Source of the DNA: Acanthochromis polyacanthus
Lineage: Eukaryota > Chordata > Actinopteri > Pomacentridae
Length of the DNA: 64,000 bases
Reading direction: 5' to 3'
Assembly (NCBI RefSeq): GCF_021347895.1
Contig: NC_067136.1
Coordinates: forward strand, 4,427,946-4,491,945
The notes below the pieces were generated by a model. It saw only the letters and a list, made by a program, of their open reading frames with translations. It was not told the origin of the DNA and made no database searches. This document shows positions 33,690-45,966 of this stretch, one piece after another. The first letter of the stretch is position 1. Each line of letters opens with the position of its first letter. Made by a program: the position numbers and the translations under genes.

Positions 33690-35948
33690 GAGTCATTCCA
33701 TGTCAATTCAACAAATGCTTGTTGCACCACTTTCTCAGATCTTCCCAAAAATTTTTTTGGGCTTTATTTGGGTAATTTTATGAACAAATGCAAAGTATTA
33801 TGGTCATAAACATACAGTATAAGCAGTAATGATCTAATCTAATACCCATAGTCAGTCCAAACTTAATCCTCGCCTATGATTTTAGGGTTTTAAACTACTA
33901 AAAAAAGCAATTTATACTCCTTTTACATGGTCAGAATTTTTTCCCCTTCCAAAACTTTTACCCTTCTGGTGAGAAAAGTATAGAAATGAATGAAAATAAA
34001 AAAATACTGGACTGTGGAATTTCCCAAAATATCCTTATTATTTCATGGGCGACTTTATTTTGGGTTTTTCATGCCTCTATTTTAGGACTTATTCTTGTGA
34101 AAAGACATTGAAAGAATGAATTTTCTTCTTTACTAATGAAAGTTGCATAAGGTAAAAGTTTTAAAACATTAAAATAAAGCTTATTTATTGATTTATAGGC
34201 TGTTGAACTCAGGTGTAGACCCAAAATAGCCGAACTTTAGGCATTAAAAAGTGCATGTGGGATACATGGTACGCGGTTCAAATTTTTTTTGGAGGAACTA
34301 GTATGTGTGAAGTATGTGTGAACTTACTTTCATATTTGTTTCTTGTGCCAAAGATGAGCAACTGCTGAATCAATTTACTATATATTTTGATCCTCGTTTT
34401 TGTTTTTAGGAACCATTTACATGACCAACTAAAGATGAAAGATGAATCTGCACTTTTTTGCAACATCTCATGGAAAGGGACCATGTGACGGGGTAGGGGG
34501 CACAGTTAAACGACTAGCAGCTCGGGCAAGTCTCCAGAGTCCCCGTGAAGGCCACATCCTCACACCAGAAGCTCTCTTCACATGGGCGAGACAGCACATA
34601 CCTGGCATAAAGTTCTTCTATGTGAACAAAGAAGAAGTCCTTTCCAATGGAGAGAAATTGGAAGCAAGGTTTACAAATGCGAGGTCAGTCACAGGAATAA
34701 GGGACAATCATTGCTTTGTGCCAGAATCAGAGACACAACTCAAAGTGAGCAGAGTTTCAGGAACTGATGATGGCTTCATCTGTTCTGTGTCCAAGCAAGA
34801 ACCTGACAAAAACAGAGTTCTCCAGGAGCCAGGCCCTGATTCTCAGCCCCTCATTATTCTTCCTGGCCAATATGTCGCTTGTGTCTATGACAACAGCTGG
34901 TGGATCGGTATCGTATTTGACTTATCAGCTGAATTTGAAGATTTGCAAGTGAAATTCATGCACCCAAAAGGTCCCAGCAAGAAGTTCACATGGCCTAGAA
35001 AGGATGACGTAGTGTGGGTGCCTACAGCCCACATCCTCTGTCCAATCACTGCTCCTTCAACACGCCGTGGTGGACAGTACCACATATCTGGTGCAGATGA
35101 TGGCCTGATTTCAGAGAAATTCAAGCAGTTCAAAGGACAGAAATAGTGGTGTGATAAGTTGGGGACAAATTACATGTTTTACATGGGACCTAAGGCAATA
35201 TAACTCATTTTAACTGCAATATATTAGTTAGAATTCCTAAAAAAACGCCTATAAAACATAGTGCATTTCTTGGTTAAATTGGCCATGAAGGATTCAAGAA
35301 ACAATGTTGATACTTCAGATATCAATTATTCGGATGTTTATTGTTATACAGACAAAGTTTCATGTTTCTACTCCATGTCCCACATTGGTTTCTGTGCCAA
35401 TATATGTATGGTGTTTTTCAGTCTGTTTCATAAATAGGCATCGTTTTGAGGTCTAAGGAGACTAGCTAGCTCTTGGATATTTTTAGGTTAGAGAACTTTT
35501 AAGGTACTTTGAGATTTTTATAACATATGAACCTTGTTACTTATTAAAATTTGTGAAAAAAATGCCTAAATTCTTGAAAAATGCCATTTTCGCCAAATTT
35601 TTAAATTGCCCTGTACCACAGAGAAATGGGTATATTCATTCCAAATTTTTTTTCCTGCTCTATTGTTAAGGTGTTTGAACCCTTCAGATCACTTGTAAGT
35701 CTATATCATCAGTCAGTTCCCAGTATTATCTTCCTAAATCAAGCCTTTCTACCTAAAATATCAATTTCCGAGTGGAAAAATAGGGATTTAAATATTTTAT
35801 AACTTAGCAAATAGCAATCATATGATGTTAAAACTTTGCAAGTAATCTATTCTTATGTTGGGATAGTTAAAAAAAAAGTTTGGAGATGATCAGAGGAGGT
35901 CATGCAACAAAATTTCCTCAGATTTGTTGAAATGAGATGGAATGACTC
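33690..35948 (+). mobile_element. TIR element with a 4-bp TTAT duplication carrying a 234-aa ORF
   Basis: The left end gagtcattccatgtcaattc and the right end (inverse gagtcattccatctcatttc) form an imperfect terminal inverted repeat of about 28 bp continuing into caacaaat. Both ends are flanked by ttat (33686-33689 and 35949-35952). The interior holds one clear ORF (34442-35146) and AT-rich sequence with internal similarity (aaaaatgccattttcgccaa). The superfamily is not recognised with confidence. Since the ORF looks like only the C-terminal part of a transposase, the element is probably an internally deleted copy. Confidence 0.7.
34442..35146 (+). CDS. C-terminal transposase-like protein (ATSHGKGPCDGVGG family)
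   Basis: A 234-residue open frame begins MNLHFFATSHGKGPCDGVGG, continuing TVKRLAARASLQSP. The HGK-PCDG-GG-VKR block is one I know from the C-terminal third of unnamed repeat-encoded proteins in fish and invertebrates, where a conserved Asp before GGxVKR suggests part of a DDE-type nuclease. The middle reads TWARQHIPGIKFFYVNKEEV. The C-terminal half (ILPGQYVACVYDNSWWIGIV, then FMHPKGPSKKFTWP) looks like a small beta-rich binding fold. It lies within the TIR element at 33690-35948. No N-terminal exons were found between the left end and the ATG, so it is probably a truncated gene. The frame itself is intact. Confidence 0.6.
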   Translation: MNLHFFATSHGKGPCDGVGGTVKRLAARASLQSPREGHILTPEALFTWARQHIPGIKFFYVNKEEVLSNGEKLEARFTNARSVTGIRDNHCFVPESETQLKVSRVSGTDDGFICSVSKQEPDKNRVLQEPGPDSQPLIILPGQYVACVYDNSWWIGIVFDLSAEFEDLQVKFMHPKGPSKKFTWPRKDDVVWVPTAHILCPITAPSTRRGGQYHISGADDGLISEKFKQFKGQK

Positions 35949-36064
35949 TTATAGAATCACACGGGTGAGGTTGTGCTGAATAAAAGATACCAAGCAAAGC
36001 AAGATCAACAGCTTTTAAGGTGAAATATAAAGGTAAAATCAGAATTAGTCAAAAACGGACCTAA

Positions 36065-36082
36065 CCCCCCCCCCCCCCCCCC
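36065..36082 (+). repeat. Poly-C run of 18
   Basis: A homopolymer of 18 C, unusual in this AT-rich region, near the start of the duplicated B7-like 3' flank. Confidence 0.9.
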
Positions 36083-36204
36083 AGCCCGAAGGGTTAATGT
36101 GTGATTTAATGTTTTATCTGTTAGTAGCTCTGCTGATGTTCTTACCTTTAATGTGGTAAAGGTTCAGATAATATTATATATTTCAGATATTACTGATACT
36201 TTTT

Positions 36205-36735
36205 ATACTGATAAGTGTTCTGTGAATTTGATCTTCCTCCTATATCATGTTTAGTTGTTAATCTACAGATAAATGTAGTAAAATAACATTGTTTGTTACT
36301 GAAATGTAGTGAAGGTTGAACAGAATAAACAGAACTTCTACTGATAGAATGAACTGAGTTACTTCACAGAAATGATTGTTTATCCTGTTACAGACTGTAA
36401 ACAATGAACTTTACAGTAAATAATGAACTTTTCTATAAATAATGAACTTTACAGTAAATAAGGACCTTTCCTGCTGCTTTTAGCACTCTGGCATTGATTC
36501 TAAGCTGTTTGTCTTTGTTCTTTTACAATGATATCAAAGCTGAATCTAATCAGTGATCTGTGGTTCATTATAGTTTCTATGCAGAGTTTTAAAGCTGGTT
36601 TCTTCTCTGCAGAAGTGATCATAAAGGTTGTTTCTCCAGATTCTGATCCTGCTGCTTCATGTCTGACTACAACCTGTTGAACTGGTTCACAACAAACAGA
36701 TCAGGAGTTTCTCTACAGGATCAACAAACAACACA
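36205..36735. repeat. Copy A (left part) of a duplicated 3' flank of B7-like genes
   Basis: Matches 58330-58528 and 59459-59596 with high identity, for example ggttgaacagaataaacaga and acttctactgatagaatgaa, then gaagtgatcataaaggttgt. In copy B this segment follows a B7-like gene, so copy A marks the end of a lost or diverged gene unit. No V-set exon is found upstream of copy A. Confidence 0.8.
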
Positions 36736-37089
36736 AAAACCAGACTGACTTCATTGTCGTTACACAACATCAGTTAACTACAGCTCTGCTGCTCCTCCCT
36801 CTGAACCAGGACGTGTTGTTCTCTTTACCAGGATAAATAGCAGAAGTATTTTATTCTTCCTATAATGAGATTGTAGTATTCAGTAAAACCCACAGAGTCC
36901 CGTGGAAAGTCCACAGTGTCACATTTTCTCAGTAACATGACAGTCATCGTCCCACTGAGACCAGGTTGTTAAATATCATTCAGATCATTCAAACCATCAG
37001 CTGTCCTTCACAGCAGGTCAACTGGGCTTCCTGTCATCAGGGTAAACTTTGTCTCATCATTTATTTAACATGTAAACACTGAAGAGTCA
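36736..37089. other. Spacer up to the hAT insertion
   Basis: Non-coding. It ends with the 8-bp duplication aagagtca (37082-37089) that flanks the hAT-like element. Confidence 0.5.
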
Positions 37090-37426
37090 GGCAATGGCGA
37101 TTTTAGGGGGTGGCCTGGGGTGGCCGGGGCCACCCCTGAAATCTCATTGGCCACCCCTGTGGCCACCCCAGATCTGATAGGTAGTTGGTCACATGGGTGT
37201 AACGGACGCGGGGTACGCGTGGGACATGTCCCCCGCACTTTCCACATCTGTCCCCTCTGTCCCCTGCACTTTTTTTCAGCCGTTACAACAGCTAAACTCG
37301 TTATTAGCATCCAGTAACGTGTTTTCCCGAGCCGTCTTTGAATGCACCATGAGCGCATGCTAACGCAGGTGTTCCACAGGAGACGTGCTGCTGTGCTGAG
37401 CAGTGCTGAACGTGCGTCTGGAGTAA

Positions 37427-37500
37427 TGTTTAGCAAACCAGCCAGAGCCAGCAAGAAGCAAAAAACTTTACACAGTTTTTTCCAAACAAACCGTGTAAGT
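37427..37500 (+). pseudogene. N-terminal remnant of a TTF-finger hAT transposase
   Basis: The frame MFSKPARASKKQKTLHSFFQ followed by TN resembles the KKQKT--SFF start of hAT transposases with TTF zinc fingers. No downstream catalytic core is seen within the element. Confidence 0.5.
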
Positions 37501-39360
37501 TGTGTGACCTTGTTGGATGCAAACAATGTTAGACTTGTTAGCTAAATGATGACAAGGTAAAACGTGGCAATATATCAATATGTTAAGCTAGTTAACAATA
37601 ATTTAAATGTTGTTGCCTCTGTTACATTACTGCTAATTAGTTTATTCTTGGAATAAACCCAGTCCTCTTTCATTTCTGGGCAGAAGATGTGCTCACAATT
37701 GCTCTCCATGTATTTAAGTCTTTTGGTCCCAAAAGAGGAGTCAGGGAGGAGAAAAAAGAATAGGCTTTCTATGGTATAAAAGTGGTTAAATTTACAACTA
37801 TTTTTACTGCTTCTCTTTCAAATTCTATCTCAGAATTTTGATTTTCAGATGTTTTAATGATTATTTCCATAACAAAGAGCAGAGTCAGGCAGGAGATGGA
37901 CCAGAGGCCAGCAGTAATGTGACCATCAGGGTCTGCAGAGGTGAAAAAATATATAAGTGGCTGAGAAAAAAATATGTACCTATGGGTTAAAGTGATTTTG
38001 AGGTTAAAGTCTACTGCAATTTTTACTCTTCCTAATGCTATTTCAGAATTTTTCTTACCACATTTTTTATGTTTATTGCCATAACAGAAAGAGCAGAGTC
38101 AGGGAGGAGATGGATCAGAGGCCAGCAGCAGGGACAAGGATGTAGGGTCTTTACAGGTAAGGAGAGATTATAACTTCCTGAAAATAAGATATCTATTGCA
38201 GGGAGAAACCAGGCAGTACTGATCATTTCATGTTCAGTGTTTGGCACCTTTGGCTACTCGTCCAGTAGATGTTCAAGGGACATTGTTGTCAACTCAACTA
38301 GAGTTTGGCCACTAAAACTTTAGATTTTATAGTTTAAAGTTTTATACTTTATAGTTTAAAGAACTAGCCTAGTTGGTCCCCTGGTATTGTACTGTGGCTG
38401 TTAGGGATTATGTGGTTCTTTAGCCACTAAGGACGGTGCAATTAAATGTAAGAGAATGATAAATCGCTCTGAAAAATTTGTCCCCCTCACTTCTGAGATG
38501 GTGGTTATGCCCATGGTTGGTCAAGTTCGTCAACACGAGAAACGAGAGAAATTCTGTCAATCAATGATGACAGCCGATCAACTGATTTAGAGCCAGTTTT
38601 ACATTTTGAACTATCACAGTAATGGTTTTACCGAAGCTGTGACAGCTGATCTCTGTTCAGCGTACGTCTGGCCAATGACCATACAGGTGGAGAGTCGGCT
38701 GACCCACGCACATTGTGTCTTACGTTGCACCTGCTGCAGCTGCTGGACTGTGAGGATAGTGAAAGGAGCTTCACATGCTGGATAAGGAAACCGGTGAAAT
38801 CTGTCAGAGGTATGGTAATGCAATGTTTGTTTATATAGTAGTTCCCTCTGAATGTGTAGAAAAACTTCATCTAGCACTAAGTATCAGCTAAAAGAGTAAG
38901 ACGAACTACACTGCAGTGGCTGCACTAGCTAGATTAAGTTTAGCAGCCTCAAACCAAGTTAAGAATTGAACGTTAGTTTTCCTTTTTTTTCCTGATATCG
39001 CCAGTGTCTCCCCGCAGAGGAAATTATAAACAGAAACGGACATGTGGTGTTAAACGTGCGTGCTATAATATCCTGCTTCCTTATTGATGCTTTTATTTTG
39101 CCGTGTCGGTGCTGCGATCAAGTAGACTACACGTAGCAGAAACCATAGACATATATACGTAGACGCCTCATTGACTGCGGCTGCCCACTCGAGCGATGTG
39201 CCTGCAGCGCCGCCATCTTGGACCGGGGCCAGCCGAGATAGCGGTGCATAGACATCTATGGAGGAGAGAGGTACTGCTGAATCTAAAAGTGGAATTATTC
39301 GCCGAATTTTGAACCGATTGCCAAACTGTTTGATTTTTAGAAACGTCACACATGTAGCTA

Positions 39361-39573
39361 CACACGTGGACAAAATTGTTGGTACCCCTCAGTTAAAGAA
39401 GGAAAAACCCACAATTCTCACTGAAATCACTTGAAACTCACAAAAGTAACAATAAATAAAAATTTATTGAAAATTGAATAATCAAAAACAGCCATTACTT
39501 TTGAATTGTTGATTAACATAATTATTTAAAAAAACAAACTAATGAAATAGGGCTGGACAAAAATGATGGTACC
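39361..39573 (+). repeat. Left IR/DR of the Tc1-like element
   Basis: 213 bp. The outer repeat starts at 39361 and the inner direct repeat ggacaaaaatgatggtacc ends at 39573. Confidence 0.9.
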
Positions 39574-39639
39574 TCTATAAAAGATTGAAAACTATTTGAC
39601 CAGAGTGACATGATTAACTCAGGTGTGTCATTTAATTGA

Positions 39640-40776
<1,137 letters not shown>

Positions 40777-40782
40777 GTTATG

Positions 40783-40994
40783 GGTACCATCATTTTTGTC
40801 CAGCCCTATTTCATTAGTTTGTTTTTTTCAATAATTATGTTAATCAACAATCAAAAGTGATGGCTGATTTTGATGATTTAATTTTCAATACATTTTTATT
40901 TATTGTTACTTTCGTGAGTTTCAAGTGATTTCAGTGAGAATTGTGGGTTTTTCCTTCTTTAACTGAGGGGTACCAACAATTTTGTCCACGTGTG
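40783..40994 (-). repeat. Right IR/DR of the Tc1-like element
   Basis: 212 bp, the inverse of the left end. It begins six bases after the transposase stop codon and ends at 40994 before TA. Confidence 0.9.
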
Positions 40995-41051
40995 TATCCA
41001 AGGTGCTCGGATATTTTTTTTACAATGCTGGTTTTGCCACTCAACACTTAG

Positions 41052-41131
41052 ATGCCAGACTTCTGTTCAGCCTATGGATGCTCTAATGAGCGCTGTAAGG
41101 AAACAAGAGCATGTGGGATTACTTTTCACAT
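41052..41131 (+). pseudogene. THAP-domain first exon
   Basis: ATG followed by PDFCSAYGCSNERCKETRAC and GITFH, then a donor catgtaag. C-x4-C near the start with AYGCSN and G-TFH is the opening of a THAP DNA-binding domain. The Tc1 lies just upstream, and a stretch with gccgccatcttgg at 39211 may be the leader of the same gene, split by the Tc1 insertion. No further THAP exons are found, so it is probably a remnant of a P-like or THAP-bearing element. Confidence 0.6.
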
Positions 41132-41935
41132 GTAAGATGTATGTAAGGAATAATATATTGTCAGCAGGTTGTCATAGCTAGAGTGAAATAAACGCCGAGA
41201 AGACGGATAGAACCCCCTCAGCTCCGTGTCTGGCTTCTCCCCATGATCTAACCAGCTCTCTGCATCATCCTGTGTATTACACAGCTGCTTACCGGTGAAA
41301 TAACTAATCTGAGACAATTTTTTGTTTAAAATTCGATGAATCTAGCGTTCCTAGCAAATTACTGCAGTAATTGGTACAAGATGGCGCTTCAGTTAGTAAA
41401 GCAACAGTACAGGTGACACAGTTGATGAGCTGATGACTGATAATGTTATTCTACAGGATGAGTTGAGAGCAGTTGAATTTTGCTAATGTAATCTAATTTG
41501 TGAAGAGATGAGGACTTTAATCCAAGGAAATGGCTCTTAGAAAATTTGTACCCTATCCTGAACATATTTTACTGATTTAGAGTAGTTAAAATAACCAGAT
41601 ATAATTGAGGACTGTAATAATGGGAAATGGAATTTAAAAATAAACCAGAATAGACACCTTTATTCAACACTTATGAGACAGGAAATCATGGGAGAAAGAG
41701 GGGATGTCACATGCAGCAAAGTACTGGGATTTGAACTGTGGTCGGCTGCGTACATGACATTAAACTCCGCTATGCCATAGCCACCCCACACTAGCTTTGT
41801 GTCCCATCAAGGCCACCCCAGTAAAAAAGTCCTGGATACGCCACTGAAGAGTCACGTGTTCCATGTTGGTCTTTCATTTGTGTTCTGTGGAAACAGAAAG
41901 TCTCTCATTCGTCACATTTAGGTTGTTGTGTTTCT

Positions 41936-42598
41936 CCATAGATCTGATTAGTGTAGAAAACATCCAGACTGTAGTTTACCAGAACTTCCTGCTGCTCTGT
42001 AGAATCTGTTTCTACAACCAGAGACTTTAGAGACAGTCTGTCTGAACACAGATCATGTTCTTCTGGACACACCATGCAAAAGATAAAGAGAGTTTAGGTT
42101 TATTATTAAAGTTTAATTCTTCTTCCTGTAGTTCACAGACATGAAGAAGCAGTTTGCTGTTCTCAGACCTCATTAACTCTGCTGGATGAAGACTGTTTTA
42201 TTGATCACACAGATCTGTGCAGCAGGAGAACCAGCTCTGGAACCTCATTAAAATGTTTTGAATGTCAAATGTGGATGCAAAGTTTCTGATTCGTTGGTCT
42301 CCTTGTCTATTATCTTCTTTCTGCCTCAGGACTCTGACAGTCTGCCAAGATAAACAAATAAACCACACCTTAGTTTGTGATGAAGTCAAAATGAAACTGA
42401 TCTGTGAGTTCAGGGGATTTTCTCTGTCAGGTTGAATCATCTTCTAAAAACTGTAAATAATCAGAGATGAATGAAGACAGAGAGCAGCAGCCTCCATCTT
42501 TACTGAGCAGAAACCACAGCAGGAAAGTTTAACGTTGCTTCTTTCAAACATCCACTAACAGAGAATTCATCAGAGACCAGATTTGCTGCTTGTTGTCT
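41936..42598. repeat. Copy A (right part) of the duplicated B7-like 3' flank
   Basis: Near-identical to 59693-60371, for example ccatagatctgattagtgta and gaaaacatccagactgtag. It continues copy A after the hAT-like insertion. Confidence 0.85.
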
Positions 42599-43794
42599 GA
42601 GTTAAAGACACAGAAAAGGTCAGTTTGATTCGACCTCATGTAGAACTCTGACTCATAAAGCAGGTCTGTCTGAAAGGACTTCCTGTACGAGTCTCTTCCT
42701 GCAGAGGTTTTCTTCATGAACATGTAGCATCCATCCCATGTAGCTCATGTATTAACACTGTTAATGTGGTGGTAGAACTACAGACGGGGTCCTGGGTCCT
42801 AATTTACTGCCTAATAAATAAACCTTAGCAAACAGGAGATAGAACTGAAAAACTATCCTAGAACTTTGATGTAAATTATCATTGATGGTGCCTCCCCTTA
42901 GCTTCATGTTGAAAAACATTACATTGATTATGTTGGGTCAAAATAAAAGTGTGATTGGCCTAGCTGAAAAAAAGGTTCTGTGACATCCAGAGAAACAACT
43001 AAAGGACCGGTTCCAGCCCGTGAAGTTTTGACGAGCTCTACGCCGTTTTAGGGAAGTCATAAAATTGTTGTACAGATGCAACACTGTTAGCACTTAGCTG
43101 CCAGTGGCTAGCTTGTTAGCTCATGCTAGCATTCATTCATTCATTCATGTTCATTCTGCCAGCAGAATGCATTTCACATAGCATTTGTTGAACATTATTG
43201 AAATACCAGTTATTAATCTGTTGTTCAGGACATTAGCTTTACTTTTGTTTGTGTGTTTTCAGGTTGCAGATCTATGAACAACCTCTTATAATGACAACAA
43301 TATTTCACAGCAGGTCTGTAGATAGTGTGATGTTGTAACACTATAACGTGTTGCTAATTTATATGCTTAAGGACCTAATCTTCTAAAGCTCCATGAAAAA
43401 ACAACAGACAGTAAATTATCACTGAGTGACCTTGTCCAGTTTTGTCTGTGCTGAACAGATGGATCTGGCAGCACTGAGCCTCTGTTAAACACCTCAGGAG
43501 ACAACGATGCTGAGGGTGATGCTGCCAAAGCAACAGCTCCACCTGCTGGTCAACCAACGCCACAAGGTGAGCTCTGACATTCAGGAACACTGTTGGTTTT
43601 TTAAGACACATTAATCAGTTTAGATGTGGAAATTCAATTGAATTATTCTGTAAAATTTGAATCAGCTATAGGGAAATAACATTTCTGAATGATTTCATAT
43701 AAAAAAAATCATATATATTACGTTGTTTTACTTATTTTTGAATGAATATGCTGACTGAATCCATTTAGTCACACATTTATGTCCAACACACCTT
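42599..43794. other. Non-coding DNA, nothing recognised
   Basis: A short tandem (attc)n occurs at 43131-43147. No gene is supported. Confidence 0.4.
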
Positions 43795-44520
43795 TTAAAT
43801 GTAATGAAATAAAGAAAACTGATTTTTTTTTTTAAAATCCAGGAATGGCTTCATGACGTTGCAGGTCCAGCTGTAGGAATGAATCAGGACACGGACGTTG
43901 ACCCCTTGGATGTTCCTGGTGACCAGAGGGAAAAGTTCCATCCTCCAGCTTGTGGCACAGACGGGAACACTCAAAAACGTAAGCATCATGGCACTTCCCA
44001 GGCCAGCCAACATCACAATCAAGGAACCTGTAAGTGTGGTCTACAGGTCCTTGAAGGAGAACACCGTACCATCCTGTCCTGTTGCAGTAGTCGGTGGGAT
44101 AGCTCTGTGGGCCAACAACAGGGATGAGTGCTGACCAAAGCAGCAGCACACATGGGGAATCCTGTCTTCTTCTCAAAGCTGACATGATAGCCTGTACTTC
44201 AGGGACAGTTTTGGCCTCTTAACGTAGATCTTTCTGAGTTTGCTCAGGGCCTCACACACTTCCCAGAAGATGCTGCAGGCTGTGCTCCAATACCAAACAG
44301 GTTGGTGACATCATGAAACTCCACATTACTGGAGAGCTTGTAGATGGTAACTGCAGCCCTCTTCTCTAACGGCACCGGTTCCATCATGTTAGTGGTTTGA
44401 CAGCTGAAGGCCTCTGTGGGCGTTCTGAAGTGGAGGTTCCAGTCTTTCTCCAGACATTTCTGGAGAACTTCTGCTTCCCAGAAGGAATGGCCTCACTGCT
44501 GTGGTGTTCTTTCACTGTAC
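43795..44520 (-). pseudogene. Harbinger (PIF) transposase fragment
   Basis: On the minus strand HFRTPTEAFSCQTTNMMEPV followed by PLEKRAAVTIYKLSSNVEFH and DVTNLFGIG (about 44450-44280) is the helix-turn-helix part. DYCNRTGWYGVLLQGPVDHT and FLDCDVGWPGKCHDAYVFE (about 44090-43980) are nuclease blocks, with the P-G--HDA-VF motif of DDE_Tnp_4 transposases. One-base shifts move the frame between these blocks, so it is dead. It differs from the Harbinger remnant at 32041-33292 and belongs to another subfamily. Confidence 0.75.
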
Positions 44521-45950
44521 CATGCATCTGCTATTAATAAAGGAAGGGCAGTCAGTGGAAACATGTTCTCAGTGTGTAGTGTTGATATTTTACTGAAGTG
44601 AATAAATCATTAATTTCTCATAATAATTTATTCCTCATAACTTATTCCTCATAATAAAAGGAAGTGCTAAAAAACTGTTGTCATAAAAGCTTGTGGTTCA
44701 GGTGACAATGACCATTTCTAAAGCGGTATGTAGTCGTCATGGCAACAGTAAACATGTCAAAGCAGCAGCGTGAGAACAGCAGCAGTGTTGTCGGGATAAC
44801 GGGCTGTCAGGGCGTTTGGATTCAGCCTGTTGAAAGATATGCTTAACAAATGCTGCTACACATGTCATCCATTTCTATATCCTCCCACATTTCCCTCTTC
44901 TGGTTGGTCTGATTTTGTCGTTTCTGTGAATGCTCCATAGACCTGTTGTGTACAGACCTACTGCTGCATTTGCTCCTAAAATCCTGTCAATAATTTCCAC
45001 CACAGCCTCCAGAATCTAACTGGGAATGAGGTAGAAAAAGTCTCACAACATAACAAATAAACAACAGAAACAGCCCCAATCACTGAGATCCAGACTCACA
45101 TGGGTCTAGAATTATCCCAGGACGTCGGTGTTTGGTGAAATATAGAAGGTAATTTGTGGGGCAGTTATTACTTTACCAATTACTGACATGGAGCATTTAC
45201 ACAGGATTAAGATCACAGACTGTAATTATTACAAATCATCAGAGGTCCCATGTGAACAGGGCTTCATTTACATTTTGCTGATGAACATGTTCATCTCAGT
45301 GTAAATTTATCTTTTTGAAGACAGGAAATAACATAAGACACAACCCCGATTTTTAGTGAAAAGAAAAATAACTCACAGAAATAAATGAATCAGTAAAAAG
45401 TAGTTTTTTTTGTTTTTACATTCAATTTAAGCTCCTGTTCTCCTCATTTATGGGCACCAAAAATATTGTTTCTTTTTCTGAAAAAAAAAAAAATCACCCA
45501 AATTTCTGACCATTTGCAAAACTTTCAGGAAGGAAATTTCAATAATTCCTTCAAAGTTTCCCTTAAAATTTTAGTTTTAAAAAAATTAAAACGCGAATTT
45601 CGCTGGATTTTGGTTGATTTTTATGTGAATGTTCTTAAGAAACATTTTTAAAATTTCTTTCTTTTCCACCAAAAAATGTTCAAAGATTTCCCAAAAATGT
45701 TGAAAATGTGGGCGTCAGAAGTTTCACAGTGGAAATAGATTTTTTCCCACATTTTCAAACTTTAAAACGTGTTAATTTTAACCCACAGGACCACAGGAGG
45801 GTTAAAGATCTCCCTGTTGGAGTCCAGTGCAGTTTGTCCTTTTCCTTTTGTTCCCTAATTACTCTCAGTTCAGTTTTATGTCAGGCCTGATGCTGATTGG
45901 GGTGTTTTAGCCTGAAAACAAATAACAGCCGCTTCATGTTCACCTGCAGT
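44521..45950. other. Non-coding DNA, nothing recognised
   Basis: No supported gene. The stretch 45460-45800 is rich in A and T runs with imperfect internal repeats of tttccc and aaaattt. Confidence 0.4.
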
Positions 45951-45966
45951 CAGAACGGTACTGATG

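Noticed and set aside
37065..37526. 153-codon minus-strand ORF
   Set aside because: It is antisense to the hAT end and the TTF-like start, has no domain, and spans the terminal repeat.
38614..38877. Overlapping minus ORFs of about 80 residues inside the hAT remnant
   Set aside because: No recognisable motif, and two frames overlap with similar quality, so neither is supported.
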